In this document: positions 25,509 to 34,895 of the stretch, in pieces | Layout of the letters: each line of letters opens with the position of its first letter | Position numbering within the stretch: the stretch's first letter is position 1 | Assembly (NCBI GenBank): GCA_938046585.1 | Contig: CALIWR010000005.1 | Location: 310,001-374,000, forward strand | From: an uncultured Propionibacteriaceae bacterium | Lineage (GTDB): Bacteria > Actinomycetota > Actinomycetes > Propionibacteriales > Propionibacteriaceae | Direction of reading: 5' to 3' | DNA: 64,000 bases | Translations under genes and position numbers: made by a program | Notes under the pieces: model-generated | What the model saw: the letters and a program-made list of their open reading frames with translations, nothing else | What the model was told of the DNA's origin: nothing | Database searches by the model: none

Positions 25509-25538
25509 TTGACGATGATACCTTGACGTCAAGGTATA
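25509..25538 (+). promoter_or_regulatory. acnA promoter with perfect 20-bp palindromic operator
   Basis: TTGACG (25509-25514) and GGTATA (25533-25538) are spaced 18 bases. A perfect palindrome, ATACCTTGAC followed by its exact reverse complement (25518-25537), fills the spacer and overlaps the -10. It should bind a dimeric regulator; which one is unknown. Confidence 0.6.
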
Positions 25539-25579
25539 TCGGGTGGGGTGGCCCCATCCGTGACTGGAGGAGCGACCAG

Positions 25580-28252
25580 ATGAGTGTCAACAGCTTCGGA
25601 GCCCGATCCACGCTCGACGTCGGCCAGACCTCGTACGAGATCTTCCGCCTGGACGCTGTCGAGGGTCAGGAGAGGCTCCCGTACAGCCTCAAGGTGCTGC
25701 TGGAGAATCTGCTCCGTACCGAGGACGGCGCCAATGTCACCGCTGACGATATCCGCGCCCTCGGCTGCTGGGATCCGACTGCTGAGCCCGACCGTGAGAT
25801 CCAGTTCACCCCGGCCCGGGTGATCATGCAGGACTTCACCGGGGTGCCGTGTGTGGTCGACCTGGCCACCATGCGCGAGGCGGTCGCCGACCTCGGGGGC
25901 GACCCTGCCAGGGTCAATCCCCTGTCGCCGGCCGAGTTGGTGATCGACCACTCTGTGGTCGCCGACATCTTCGGCAGCAACGACGCTTTCCAGCGCAATG
26001 TGGAACTGGAATATCAACGCAATCGGGAGCGCTACCAGTTCCTGCGCTGGGGGCAGACCGCCTTTGACGATTTCACGGTGGTACCGCCCGGAACGGGCAT
26101 CGTGCACCAGGTCAACATCGAGCACCTCGCGCGGGTGGTCTTTTCCCGCGCCAGCGGCGACGTGCTGCAGGCCTATCCCGACACCTGCGTCGGCACTGAC
26201 TCCCATACCACCATGGTGAATGGGCTTGGCGTGGTGGGCTGGGGGGTTGGCGGTATCGAGGCCGAAGCTGCGATGCTCGGCCAACCGGTCTCGATGCTGA
26301 TCCCCAACGTCGTCGGCTTCAAGCTGTCCGGAAGTCTCCCCGAGGGGACCACCGCCACCGACCTCGTGCTCACGATCACCGAGATGCTGCGCCAGCACCG
26401 GGTGGTGGGCACGTTTGTCGAGTTCTACGGGCCGGGTGTTTCCCAGGTGCCGCTAGCGAACCGCGCCACGATCGGCAACATGTCACCGGAATACGGCTCC
26501 ACCATCGCAGTCTTCCCGATCGACGACAAGACCATCGACTACCTGCGCCTCACCGGCCGCGACGAACAGCAGCTGGCTCTGGTCGAGGCCTACGCCACGA
26601 CGCAGGGTCTGTGGCACGACGACACCCGCGAACCGGTGTACTCACGGTACCTGGAGCTCGACCTGGCCACCGTGGTGCCCAGCATCGCCGGCCCGAAGCG
26701 GCCCCAGGACCGGATCGTACTGTCCGGCTCGAAGCAGGCTTTCGCTGAGGCACTGCCCGGCTACACCGACGATCCGCGGCGTTCGGTTCCCGTAACCCTG
26801 GCCGACGGGAGCGGCTTCGAACTCGGCCACGGCGCGGTCGCGGTCGCAGCAATCACGTCCTGCACCAACACCTCCAACCCGAGCGTGATGCTCGGCGCCG
26901 GGCTGGTAGCCCGCAAGGCGAACCAGCTCGGGCTGAACCGTAAGCCCTGGGTGAAGACCACTTTGGCCCCCGGTTCGCAGGTCGTGACCGACTACTACCG
27001 CCGGGCCGGGCTGGACCAGGACCTGGCGGCTCTGGGTTTCAACCTGGTCGGGTACGGCTGTACCACCTGCATCGGCAATTCCGGCCCGCTGATCGCAGAG
27101 GTCTCGCAGGCGGTCAATGAGCACGATCTGGCGGTGGTCGCGGTGCTGTCGGGGAATCGTAATTTTGAAGGCCGGATCTCACCGGACGTGAAGATGAACT
27201 ACCTGGCCTCGCCGCCCCTGGTAGTCGCCTACGCTTTGGCTGGGACGATGGATATTGACCTGGACACCGAGCCGCTGGGAATCAGCAGGGACGGCCAGGA
27301 GGTCTACCTGAGGGATCTGTGGCCGAGCCAGCAGGAGATCGACGAGGTGGTCGCGACCGCGATCGGGGCCGACATGTTCGCCGAACGCTACGCCGACGTC
27401 TTTGCCGGGGACTCCACCTGGCAGGGCCTGCCGACCCCGGACGGGGAGATCTTCGCCTGGGATCCGGATTCGACCTACGTTCGTAAGCCTCCGTATTTCG
27501 AGGGGATGCCGCTTCAACCGGAACCGGTTCAAGACGTCAGCGGCGCCCGGGTGCTGCTGAAGTTGGGGGATTCGGTGACCACCGATCACATCTCGCCAGC
27601 CGGGTCGATCAAGGCCGACAGCCCTGCCGGGCGGTATCTGGCCGAGCACGGGGTGGCCCAGGCAGACTTCAACTCGTACGGCTCGCGGCGCGGCAACCAC
27701 GAGGTGATGATCCGAGGCACCTTCGCCAACATCCGGCTCCGTAATCAGCTGGCGCCGGGCACCGAGGGCGGGGTGACGCGAGACTTCACCCAACCGGAGG
27801 GGCCGGTGACCAGCGTCTACGAGGCGGCCCAACACTATCGGCAGGCCGGCATCCCGCTGGTGATCCTGGCCGGCAGGGAATACGGCTCGGGATCGTCGCG
27901 GGACTGGGCCGCCAAGGGCACCGTCCTGCTCGGGGTCACGGTCGTGATCGCCGAGTCGTACGAGCGGATTCACCGTTCCAACCTGATCGGGATGGGGGTA
28001 CTGCCACTGCAGTTCGTCGACGGCCAGAACGCCGACTCGCTCGGGCTGACCGGTACGGAGACCTTCGAGGTCACCGGGATCACCGAGCTCAACTCGGGCA
28101 CCATCCCGAAGACGGTGACAGTCCGGGCCAGCGGGGCAGCCGCCCCGGTCAATTTCCAGGCCGTGGTCCGGATCGACACCCCAGGGGAGGCGGACTACTA
28201 CCGCAATGGCGGCATCATGCCGTATGTGTTGCGTTCACTGCTGGCGTCGTAG
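25580..28252 (+). CDS. acnA: Aconitate hydratase AcnA
   Basis: An 890-residue aconitase of the AcnA/IRP type that isomerises citrate and isocitrate in the TCA cycle. Cluster ligands are visible in AITSCTNTSNP and GYGCTTCIGNSGPL; other signatures are GTDSHTTMVNGLGVVGWGVGG and the C-terminal swivel domain with GREYGSGSSRDWAAKG. The ATG at 25580 has GGAGGAGCGACCAG upstream. In Corynebacterium acn is repressed by the TetR protein AcnR encoded next door; here the downstream neighbour is a HIT protein, so another regulator must read the promoter palindrome if it is functional. Confidence 0.97.
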   Translation: MSVNSFGARSTLDVGQTSYEIFRLDAVEGQERLPYSLKVLLENLLRTEDGANVTADDIRALGCWDPTAEPDREIQFTPARVIMQDFTGVPCVVDLATMREAVADLGGDPARVNPLSPAELVIDHSVVADIFGSNDAFQRNVELEYQRNRERYQFLRWGQTAFDDFTVVPPGTGIVHQVNIEHLARVVFSRASGDVLQAYPDTCVGTDSHTTMVNGLGVVGWGVGGIEAEAAMLGQPVSMLIPNVVGFKLSGSLPEGTTATDLVLTITEMLRQHRVVGTFVEFYGPGVSQVPLANRATIGNMSPEYGSTIAVFPIDDKTIDYLRLTGRDEQQLALVEAYATTQGLWHDDTREPVYSRYLELDLATVVPSIAGPKRPQDRIVLSGSKQAFAEALPGYTDDPRRSVPVTLADGSGFELGHGAVAVAAITSCTNTSNPSVMLGAGLVARKANQLGLNRKPWVKTTLAPGSQVVTDYYRRAGLDQDLAALGFNLVGYGCTTCIGNSGPLIAEVSQAVNEHDLAVVAVLSGNRNFEGRISPDVKMNYLASPPLVVAYALAGTMDIDLDTEPLGISRDGQEVYLRDLWPSQQEIDEVVATAIGADMFAERYADVFAGDSTWQGLPTPDGEIFAWDPDSTYVRKPPYFEGMPLQPEPVQDVSGARVLLKLGDSVTTDHISPAGSIKADSPAGRYLAEHGVAQADFNSYGSRRGNHEVMIRGTFANIRLRNQLAPGTEGGVTRDFTQPEGPVTSVYEAAQHYRQAGIPLVILAGREYGSGSSRDWAAKGTVLLGVTVVIAESYERIHRSNLIGMGVLPLQFVDGQNADSLGLTGTETFEVTGITELNSGTIPKTVTVRASGAAAPVNFQAVVRIDTPGEADYYRNGGIMPYVLRSLLAS

Positions 28253-28255
28253 TCG

Positions 28256-28675
28256 TTAGCCGGCCAGCGCCTCCCGCAGCAGGGTCGCGTACGCCTCGAT
28301 CTGGCCGTCGCGATAGGTCGTGCGGGGCCAGAAGAAGCCCCGCAAGCCATCGCCCTTGGTACGCGGGACGACGTGCACGTGAAGATGGTGGACCGACTGC
28401 GAGACGGTGTTGTTGACCGCGACGAAACTGCCGTGAGCACCCAGCCCATCCACCATCGCCTGAGCCACCCGTTGGACCAGGCTGAACAGCGGGGTGAGCT
28501 GGTCCGTCGGCAGCTCCGGCAGGGTACGCACATGCCGCACCGGGCAAACCAGGGTGTGGCCGAGGAAGACTGGGCGATGGTCGAGGAAGGCCACCGCGGT
28601 CTCGGTCCGAGCTACTACCTGGGCGGCCAGGTCGCCGCGTACCAGCTGGCAGACGATGTCATCGGCAGGTCGCAT
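28256..28675 (-). CDS. HIT family protein (histidine triad hydrolase)
   Basis: A 139-residue HIT protein with the triad HHLHVHVVPR near residue 100 and the preceding AVNNTVSQSV segment. HIT enzymes hydrolyse or transfer nucleoside monophosphates; the substrate is not predictable. It is convergent with acnA (3-base gap). On the minus strand TACCGT precedes the ATG by 6 bases, suggesting a leaderless mRNA. Confidence 0.9.
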   Translation of the reverse strand: MRPADDIVCQLVRGDLAAQVVARTETAVAFLDHRPVFLGHTLVCPVRHVRTLPELPTDQLTPLFSLVQRVAQAMVDGLGAHGSFVAVNNTVSQSVHHLHVHVVPRTKGDGLRGFFWPRTTYRDGQIEAYATLLREALAG

Positions 28676-28681
28676 GGGCTC

Positions 28682-28687
28682 ACGGTA
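28682..28687 (-). promoter_or_regulatory. -10 hexamer TACCGT of a leaderless promoter for the HIT gene
   Basis: On the minus strand TACCGT is 6 bases before the ATG at 28675. Confidence 0.45.
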
Positions 28688-28729
28688 ATGAACTAGTGCC
28701 TGCTATCGGGGCATGACATCTTGTACCTC

Positions 28730-29209
28730 ATGGTGTCGATGCGGATCGCGGATACTCCGAGCCGGGGCGCCCGGGTGGCTTATGCCGTGCTGGCGTTCGT
28801 ACTGGCTGGTCTGGGCGGGATGATCCTGTTGATCGTGGTCTCGCCGCTCATGAGCGCTGCCGAAGTCTGTCGCGTCGACCCGTTCGGACTATGCGGTTTT
28901 GTGGCCAGGACCCTGGTCTGGTTGGGTGCTACCTGTCTGGCGTTGGGCTGGAGTAGCTACGCGTTACGGCTGGGGGCCGGTTTCTGGGCGCTAATGGTGG
29001 CCGCGTTGCTGGTCTCGTTCCAGGTCGGGATCGAGGTGGTGGCGCTGTGGCCGATCCTGCTTTTTGTCGGGTTGCTGGTGGGGGCGGCACTGGTCAGCGA
29101 CCCCGAGCGCCGGGGTCGCGGATCCCTGCAGCACTGGTTCCCGGTGGCCTTGGCGACGATTGTTTTCTTGGAATTCGGATTGTGGTGCTATGAGATCATC
29201 TGGGGCTAG
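28730..29209 (+). CDS. Hypothetical multi-pass membrane protein
   Basis: A 159-residue protein, unrecognised. It has four or five hydrophobic segments: AYAVLAFVLAGLGGMILLIV, VARTLVWLGATCLALGW, FWALMVAALLVSFQVGIEVV with LWPILLFVGLLVGAALV, and a C-terminal VALATIVFLEFGLWCYEII. Two cysteines (CRVDPFGLCGF) sit in the first outside loop and could pair. The start is uncertain: ATG at 28730 and 28739 and a TTG at 28721 are possible. It is convergent with yaaA, overlapping by 4 bases. Confidence 0.7.
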   Translation: MVSMRIADTPSRGARVAYAVLAFVLAGLGGMILLIVVSPLMSAAEVCRVDPFGLCGFVARTLVWLGATCLALGWSSYALRLGAGFWALMVAALLVSFQVGIEVVALWPILLFVGLLVGAALVSDPERRGRGSLQHWFPVALATIVFLEFGLWCYEIIWG

Positions 29210-29988
29210 GCGGTCGGGTCTGTGCGGTAGACCGGGACGGTCGCGGTGGAATGATCACGGTAATAGCGGTAGCCGGCGACGGCGAAGTCGGGTAGCTGGT
29301 CGGCGTTACGGATCCGTTCGCGAACCAACCAGGCCGCCATCTCACCGCGAGCCCGCTTGGCGAGGAAGGAGACCACCCGATAGCGGCCAGACCGGTCGGG
29401 ATCCTCAAAACGCGGCGAGATCATCGGCCTAGGCAGCCGCCGGGTGTCGATTACCTTGGCGTACTCGGCCGAGGCCAGATTGACGATCACTGGTTCTCCC
29501 GGCGACACGGCCAGATCCTCGGCTACCAGGTCGCTGACCTGCTCGCGCCACACCTGATACAGACCCCGACCGTGAGCCGTGGTGAGCATTGTCCCCATCT
29601 TCAGCCGGTGCGGCTGGATCAGGTCCAGCGGACGCAGCAGCCCGTACAGACCCGACAGGATCCGCAGGCTGTGCTGGGCTTCGTCGAAGTCAGCCTCAGT
29701 GAACCGCTCGCCGGCCCGCAGCCCCCGGTAGACATCACCGGCAAAGGTCAGCACTGCTGGCCGGGCCGTTGCCGGCTGGGGAATGGTGAAGGTGGCATAC
29801 CGCTGCCGGTTCACCTCGGCCAGCTCGGTCGAGATCCCCATCAATACGCGCAGATCATCAACCGAAAGACCACGAAGTCGATCGACCAGTGCCTGGGTCT
29901 GGGGCAGTAGCCGCGGCTGCGAATACCGAGACGTGACCAGTGGTGAGTCCAGGTCCAGCGATGTGGCGGGAGAGATCAGGCACAGCAC
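29206..29988 (-). CDS. yaaA: Peroxide stress protein YaaA (DUF328/UPF0246)
   Basis: A 260-residue YaaA protein. E. coli YaaA limits intracellular free iron and DNA damage during peroxide stress and binds DNA. Family segments are present: FAGDVYRGLRA, LRILSGLYGLLRPLDLI, RLKMGT, NLASAEYAKVID and VSFLAKRARGEMA. The usual N-terminal SPAKTLD is here SPATSLD, replacing the conserved Lys. TACCCT precedes the GTG by 7 bases, so the message may be leaderless. Its 5' end lies inside the open frame upstream of dxs, with which it is divergent. Confidence 0.92.
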   Translation of the reverse strand: MLCLISPATSLDLDSPLVTSRYSQPRLLPQTQALVDRLRGLSVDDLRVLMGISTELAEVNRQRYATFTIPQPATARPAVLTFAGDVYRGLRAGERFTEADFDEAQHSLRILSGLYGLLRPLDLIQPHRLKMGTMLTTAHGRGLYQVWREQVSDLVAEDLAVSPGEPVIVNLASAEYAKVIDTRRLPRPMISPRFEDPDRSGRYRVVSFLAKRARGEMAAWLVRERIRNADQLPDFAVAGYRYYRDHSTATVPVYRTDPTA

Positions 29989-29995
29989 CCGTACC

Positions 29996-30001
29996 AGGGT
30001 A
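29996..30001 (-). promoter_or_regulatory. -10 hexamer TACCCT of a leaderless promoter for yaaA
   Basis: On the minus strand TACCCT lies 7 bases before the GTG at 29988. Confidence 0.4.
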
Positions 30002-30130
30002 CGAGAAGCGCCCCCGGGTGCGGTCGCTGCGACAGACAGAGGTCCGACCGAGGTCGTCGATCTGGCCCCAGCAGTCGGACCAGGGGCGTGATCGTCGCCG
30101 GGGAGGCGGAAGCAGGCTGTGGCGAGACCC

Positions 30131-30136
30131 TAGACT
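30131..30136 (+). promoter_or_regulatory. -10 hexamer TAGACT of a leaderless promoter for dxs
   Basis: TAGACT is followed by 7 bases and the ATG at 30144; no ribosome binding site is present. Confidence 0.5.
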
Positions 30137-30143
30137 CGCCCCT

Positions 30144-32054
30144 ATGCCCCTGTTGGACCAGATCGGATCCCCTGCCGACCTGCGCGACCTCAGTCGTAGC
30201 CACGTCGCCGACTTGGCGGCCGAGATTCGAGCCTTCCTGATCTCCAGTGTGAGCCGGACCGGGGGACACTTGGGCCCCAATCTGGGGGTGGTGGAGCTGA
30301 CGATCGCCCTGCACCGGGTGCTGGACTCGCCGCGGGATCCGATCATCTTCGACACCGGACACCAAAGTTATGTGCACAAATTGCTGACGGGTCGGCAGGG
30401 ACAATTCGCCACGTTGCGGCAGGCGGGCGGGCTTTCGGGCTACCCGTCGCGGGCCGAGTCCGAACATGACTGGGTCGAGCATTCGCACGCCTCGGCTGCC
30501 TTGTCCTGGGCGGACGGGATGGCGAGAGGTTTTCGGCTGCGAGGTGAGAAACGGACCGTCGGCGTGGTGGTCGGCGATGGTGCGCTCACCGGAGGCATGG
30601 CCTGGGAGGCCTTGAACAATATTGCCGACGAGCCGGATCTGCCGATCGTGGTCGTGGTCAACGACAACGGCCGCTCCTACACACCCACGGTGGGTGGTGT
30701 GGCCAACCACCTGTCGGCGATGCGCACCGACAGACGGTACGAGCAGACCCTGCGGATTCTCAAGGACACCGTCTCCCACACCCCGGTCGTGGGGCGGCCG
30801 GCGTACGACCTGCTGCACGGGCTGAAGACCGGGATCAAAGACGTACTCGCTCCGCAGGGGCTGTTTTCCGACCTCGGGTTGAAGTACATCGGCCCGATCG
30901 ATGGGCACGATCTGGTCGCCTTGGAGACTGCTTTCGCCCAGGCTAAAGGTTTCGGCGGACCGGTGATCGTGCACTGTCTCACCGTCAAGGGCCGCGGTTT
31001 CAAGGCCGCCGAGGACAACGACGAGGACGCCTTTCATTCGGTCGGCAGGATCAATGAACTGACCGGGGAGCCGTTGGCCGCAAAAGTGGCCCGCTCGTGG
31101 AACGACATTTTCGGTGAGGAATTGGTGCGGCTGGGGGCGGCTGACCCGTCGATTGTGGCCCTGACCGCTGCCATGCTGCACCCGACAGGCCTTGGCCCGT
31201 TCCAGGCCACCTTTCCGAGCCGGACCTTCGACGTTGGGATCGCCGAACAGCACGCCGTGGCCTGTGCCGCCGGGCTGGCCAGCGCCGGGCTGCACCCGGT
31301 GTTCGCGGTCTATGCCACATTCCTGAACCGGGCCTTCGACCAGCTCCTGATGGATGTCGCGCTGCACCAACTCCCGGTCACCTTGGTCCTGGACCGGGCT
31401 GGGATCACCGGACCAGACGGCGCCAGCCATCACGGGGTGTGGGACTTGGCGCTGCTGTCGACGGTGCCGGGGATCAGCCTCAGTTCTCCTCGCGACGCCC
31501 AACGGCTGCGACAGGCCCTGCAGACTGCGATGCAGATCGACGACGGCCCGTCGGTGGTGCGGTACTCACGTGATCCGGTACCCGACGAGATTCCCGCGTT
31601 GCGGACCGTGGACGGGGTGGATGTGCTGGCCACGGCCGGCGACTCGCGGGTGCTGGTGATCGGGTACGGGCAGCTGGCGGGCCTGGCCCTGGACGTCGCC
31701 GCCCGGCTCGGACAACAGGGGATCGGCGCGACCGTGGTCGACCCGGTCTGGGCGTTACCGGTGAACCCCGCCCTGGTGGCGATGGTCGCCGAGCACGATC
31801 TCGTGGTCAGCATCGAGGATGGGATTGTCGGTTCCGGGCTCGGCGCCCAACTGGGTTTTGCCTTGGAACAGGCCGGGCATCAGGTGCCGCTGCGGCAGTT
31901 CGGGATCCCGAGACAGTTCTGGTCTCACGGCAGCCGCGACCAGGTTCTGGAGGCAGCCGGGCTCACCGCCCAGGCGGTGGCCCGGACCGTGATCGAGACG
32001 ATCACCGTTGGCCAAACCTGGCCGGCGTCGGTTTCGGCAGGATCGGCCCGGTGA
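30144..32054 (+). CDS. dxs: 1-deoxy-D-xylulose-5-phosphate synthase
   Basis: A 636-residue thiamine-diphosphate enzyme joining pyruvate and glyceraldehyde 3-phosphate in the first step of the MEP isoprenoid pathway. The ThDP motif GDGALTGGMAWEALNN lies near residue 150, with HLGPNLGVVELT and FDTGHQSYVHKLLTGR before it; the transketolase pyrimidine domain carries FDVGIAEQHAVACAAGLA. Length is normal. The ATG is chosen because of the leaderless -10 TAGACT; the frame is open upstream to 29940 but lacks family sequence. Confidence 0.97.
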   Translation: MPLLDQIGSPADLRDLSRSHVADLAAEIRAFLISSVSRTGGHLGPNLGVVELTIALHRVLDSPRDPIIFDTGHQSYVHKLLTGRQGQFATLRQAGGLSGYPSRAESEHDWVEHSHASAALSWADGMARGFRLRGEKRTVGVVVGDGALTGGMAWEALNNIADEPDLPIVVVVNDNGRSYTPTVGGVANHLSAMRTDRRYEQTLRILKDTVSHTPVVGRPAYDLLHGLKTGIKDVLAPQGLFSDLGLKYIGPIDGHDLVALETAFAQAKGFGGPVIVHCLTVKGRGFKAAEDNDEDAFHSVGRINELTGEPLAAKVARSWNDIFGEELVRLGAADPSIVALTAAMLHPTGLGPFQATFPSRTFDVGIAEQHAVACAAGLASAGLHPVFAVYATFLNRAFDQLLMDVALHQLPVTLVLDRAGITGPDGASHHGVWDLALLSTVPGISLSSPRDAQRLRQALQTAMQIDDGPSVVRYSRDPVPDEIPALRTVDGVDVLATAGDSRVLVIGYGQLAGLALDVAARLGQQGIGATVVDPVWALPVNPALVAMVAEHDLVVSIEDGIVGSGLGAQLGFALEQAGHQVPLRQFGIPRQFWSHGSRDQVLEAAGLTAQAVARTVIETITVGQTWPASVSAGSAR

Positions 32055-32101
32055 CCTCGTTGCGGCCACGGGACCGGGCCGCGTCATGGCTGTGACGGCG
32101 C

Positions 32102-32992
32102 CTATCTCACCTTCTGGGCCTTCGTCAGCCAGTCCTTCATCACGGCGTCCGCCTGAGGACCCGGGGTCCAGATCTCGGTCTTGTGATTGGCGCCGGTGCT
32201 TACCCAGCCGCATTGCCACTGCAATTCGCGGACGCTGCCGTAGCCGTCTCGCAGCCAGAGAGACGGCGGCAGGCCGGTCCCCGCAGAGCAGGATGCTGAT
32301 GGGGCGCCTGGCCTCAGGTTGCGTCGCAGGTCTTCGCTGATCACCGACCAGTCCGCGGCACTGATCTCGCCTACCAATTCCCCGGCGCCGGTGCACACCC
32401 AGCCACCGGTGGTGTCATCCACCCGGGCCGGGACCCACCCGGCGTGGCAGGCGGCCTGCAGCTGAGCCGGGCTGGCGGGCCTGGTGGTGGTTCGCTGCTC
32501 CTGCAGCGCCTGGCTGAAGGCGGCCAGCACTGCGTCGGCGCCAAGTTTGGCCCCGACCTGGTGGCAGCCGAACGCCTGCCCATCGATGGTGACGGTTTGG
32601 TCCGAGTAGCGGATCTCGAGGCGGTAGGTGCCCGAGATCTCGGTGGTACAGACCTCCTGCCCGGTGTTGCCCGGCAGGGCGTTGTAGGCGGCGACAACGG
32701 CGTCGGTCTTAGTGGTCAGTAGGTCTTGGGGAGCGAACCGCTCCAGCCCGGGACTGCTGGCGTCGCACAGCCGCACCGACTGCGCCCCGGGCTGCAACTG
32801 GCTCGGTTGGCTGGGGCTGCCAGCGCAGGGACCGGTCGCCATGCTCGCAGCGGTGGCCGGGGTATCGGCACGGGTGCTGCTGGCTGCGGATGCCGGCGCC
32901 GGAACACCAGCCCCTGGACCGGAAGGGGTTGCCTGACCGCAGCCTGTCACAGCCATGATTCCCGCCAGCAGCGCTGCCTCGTATCGTCTCAT
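32102..32992 (-). CDS. Hypothetical lipoprotein
   Basis: A 296-residue putative lipoprotein. A short basic start (MRRYEA) leads into ALLAGIMAVTGC, a lipobox-like signal with Cys as residue +1, then a Ser/Thr/Pro/Ala-rich linker of about 40 residues. The mature part has seven to eight further cysteines (for example GPCAGS, VRLCDA, EVCTTE, FGCHQVG, QWQCGW), suggesting disulfide-stabilised extracellular folding. No family is recognised. AAGGAG precedes the GTG/ATG pair at 32995/32992; upstream ATGs are possible. It is convergent with dxs. Confidence 0.75.
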   Translation of the reverse strand: MRRYEAALLAGIMAVTGCGQATPSGPGAGVPAPASAASSTRADTPATAASMATGPCAGSPSQPSQLQPGAQSVRLCDASSPGLERFAPQDLLTTKTDAVVAAYNALPGNTGQEVCTTEISGTYRLEIRYSDQTVTIDGQAFGCHQVGAKLGADAVLAAFSQALQEQRTTTRPASPAQLQAACHAGWVPARVDDTTGGWVCTGAGELVGEISAADWSVISEDLRRNLRPGAPSASCSAGTGLPPSLWLRDGYGSVRELQWQCGWVSTGANHKTEIWTPGPQADAVMKDWLTKAQKVR

Positions 32993-33060
32993 CACTACCT
33001 GCATCTCCTTCGCCACGCCGATCTGCATCGCTGTCGTCAGGTCAATGCCTGAGCCGGGAC

Positions 33061-34305
33061 TTAGGTTGACAGCCGGGCCAGGATGTCGGCGATGACCGGG
33101 ACCACCAGTTCACGCTGCCACGGTCGAACCCCGTACCCGCTCAGTTGGGTGTCCAGATCTGGCGCCGAAAGGCCGTCGGGGGCCCACAGCAGGCGCCGCA
33201 GCGCGTCGGGGGCGATCAGATTCTCCAACGGCAACTGGTGTTGCTGCGCCAACGCCAGTACTTTGGGCCGTACCCCTTCCCACCGTTGAGCAGCAGCCGG
33301 GTCCCGATGTGACCAGGTTCCCGGTGGCGGCGGCCCGTCGGACGCGACCGTGGTAGCAGGCAGGTCAGCCTGGGGCAGCGCCAGCGCCCGGTGTACGGCC
33401 TCTAGCCAACTGGATTCGTAGCGACGGGCCTCGCGCCGGTTGAAGCGGGCGATGGCGCGTAGGGTCTGCCGATCGACCCTCACCGGGTGTCGTTTCACCT
33501 GGGCTGCCAGGGTGGCGATCGCTTCGTCGCCGAGCAGCCGCCCAGGGGCCCGGTCCAGGTCTCGCGCGATCCGGTCGCGTTCGGTCCACAATTCACGCAC
33601 GACCGCCATCCCGAGCGGGGTCCGCACCGTGTGGATCCCCGACAGCCGCCGCCACGGGTCAGGCCGGGGTACGACCGGCAGCTGGGCCCGACGGATCAGG
33701 TAGTCGAACTCCTGCGCGGCCCAGTCAGCCTTCCCAGCCGCCTCCAGCTCGGAACCCAGCAGTTCACGCAGATCTGCCAGCAGTTCGACATCCAGGGCGG
33801 CGTACGCTAGCCAGTCCCGCGGCAGTGGGCGACGTGACCAGTCCGCGGCACTGTGTTCCTTGAGTAATCGGATCCCCAGCAGCGACTCGGTCAGTGTGCC
33901 TAGGGCGACCCGCGGGTAGCCGAGCAACCGGGCCGCCAATTCGGTGTCGAAGAGGCGTTCCGGCAGCAGCCCCAGCCCCGCCAGGCAGGGCAGATCCTGG
34001 GTGGCGGCGTGGATGATCCACTCGGCGTCGACGATCGAGCGGTGCAACAGGTGCAGATCCTCACTGCTGAGCGGGATCGGGTCGACTAGACCGATCCCGA
34101 CACCGCCGCGGGCCAGTTGCACCAGGTACGCCCGACCGGTGTAGCGAAACCCCTGGGCTCGTTCGGTGTCGACCGATACCGGCCCAGAGCCGTCAGCCAG
34201 TCGGGCCGCGAATTCTCGCAGCCCGTCCGCTGTGTCGACCACGTCGGGCACTCCTGCCAGCGGACGAGAACGGACTGGGATCTCGGGTAGGTCGCTGTCG
34301 GTCAT
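33061..34305 (-). CDS. rnd: Ribonuclease D-type 3'-5' exonuclease with HRDC domain
   Basis: A 414-residue DEDDy exonuclease resembling RNase D. Exo motifs: VSVDTERAQGFRYTGRAYLVQL (split; Asp-x-Glu), IIHAATQDLPCL and LPRDWLAYAALDVELL (Tyr-x3-Asp). An HRDC domain spans about residues 210-295 (WRRLSGIHTVRTP...LLGDEAIATLA). It matures stable RNAs. Its ATG overlaps the stop of the DUF3000 gene (ATGA), so the two are coupled; the order DUF3000-rnd-dxs matches Rv2680-Rv2682c. Confidence 0.92.
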   Translation of the reverse strand: MTDSDLPEIPVRSRPLAGVPDVVDTADGLREFAARLADGSGPVSVDTERAQGFRYTGRAYLVQLARGGVGIGLVDPIPLSSEDLHLLHRSIVDAEWIIHAATQDLPCLAGLGLLPERLFDTELAARLLGYPRVALGTLTESLLGIRLLKEHSAADWSRRPLPRDWLAYAALDVELLADLRELLGSELEAAGKADWAAQEFDYLIRRAQLPVVPRPDPWRRLSGIHTVRTPLGMAVVRELWTERDRIARDLDRAPGRLLGDEAIATLAAQVKRHPVRVDRQTLRAIARFNRREARRYESSWLEAVHRALALPQADLPATTVASDGPPPPGTWSHRDPAAAQRWEGVRPKVLALAQQHQLPLENLIAPDALRRLLWAPDGLSAPDLDTQLSGYGVRPWQRELVVPVIADILARLST

Positions 34306-34889
34306 CGCCGGGACCGCTTGGTCGAGATCGGCACCACCCCGGGCGGTACCGGCGGCAGGCCCGAGGTCATGCACAGGAGGTCCTGCCAGGCCGACAGATG
34401 TGCCTGTACCGCCTCGGGCTGGTCCAGTTCCGGAGTCCAGGAAGCCCGGATCTCTACCTCGGCGCTGCCCGGGTCGCCGGCCAGTTCACCGAAAGGAGTG
34501 GAGATCACGGCTGTGACGGTGCCGCTGACCTCGCGGAAATCGGCACCATGGACGGCCAAGGCATCCATCAGCCAGCTCCAGCCGACATCGGCGAGCAGCG
34601 GGTCGCGTACCATCTCGGGCTCCACTTCGGCCTTGGAGAAGGTAACGCACCGGTAACAGCCGTCCCAAGCTTCGTTGCCGGCCGGGTCGTGCAGCAGCAC
34701 CAGCCGTCCCGAACCCAGTTCCTCGTGGCTGGTCACCACATCGGCGTCCAAGGCGATCGAATAGGGGGCGATCCGCTGCGGAGATGGCATCTCCTCGATC
34801 AGTACCTCGGGACGCCAGGTCGCCGCGCGCAGGTCAGCGACTACCTGCCGGAAACCAGGCGGCAGGTTTGGACGCGTACGTGAGGTCAC
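34302..34889 (-). CDS. DUF3000 family protein
   Basis: A 195-residue member of the actinobacterial DUF3000 family (Rv2680). Conserved parts include PPGFRQVVADLRAATWRPEV, RIAPYSIALDADV, LGSGRLVLLHDPAGNEAWDG and SWTPELDQPEAVQAHLSAW. The function is unknown; constant linkage to rnd suggests an RNA-related role, which is inference. The GTG at 34889 is preceded by TAGGCT at 6 bases. Confidence 0.9.
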   Translation of the reverse strand: MTSRTRPNLPPGFRQVVADLRAATWRPEVLIEEMPSPQRIAPYSIALDADVVTSHEELGSGRLVLLHDPAGNEAWDGCYRCVTFSKAEVEPEMVRDPLLADVGWSWLMDALAVHGADFREVSGTVTAVISTPFGELAGDPGSAEVEIRASWTPELDQPEAVQAHLSAWQDLLCMTSGLPPVPPGVVPISTKRSRR

Positions 34890-34895
34890 CTAGGC

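Noticed and set aside
30440..31502. Minus-strand frames overlapping dxs, up to 508 codons
   Set aside because: High-GC shadow frames; dxs motifs on the plus strand are unmistakable across the full length.
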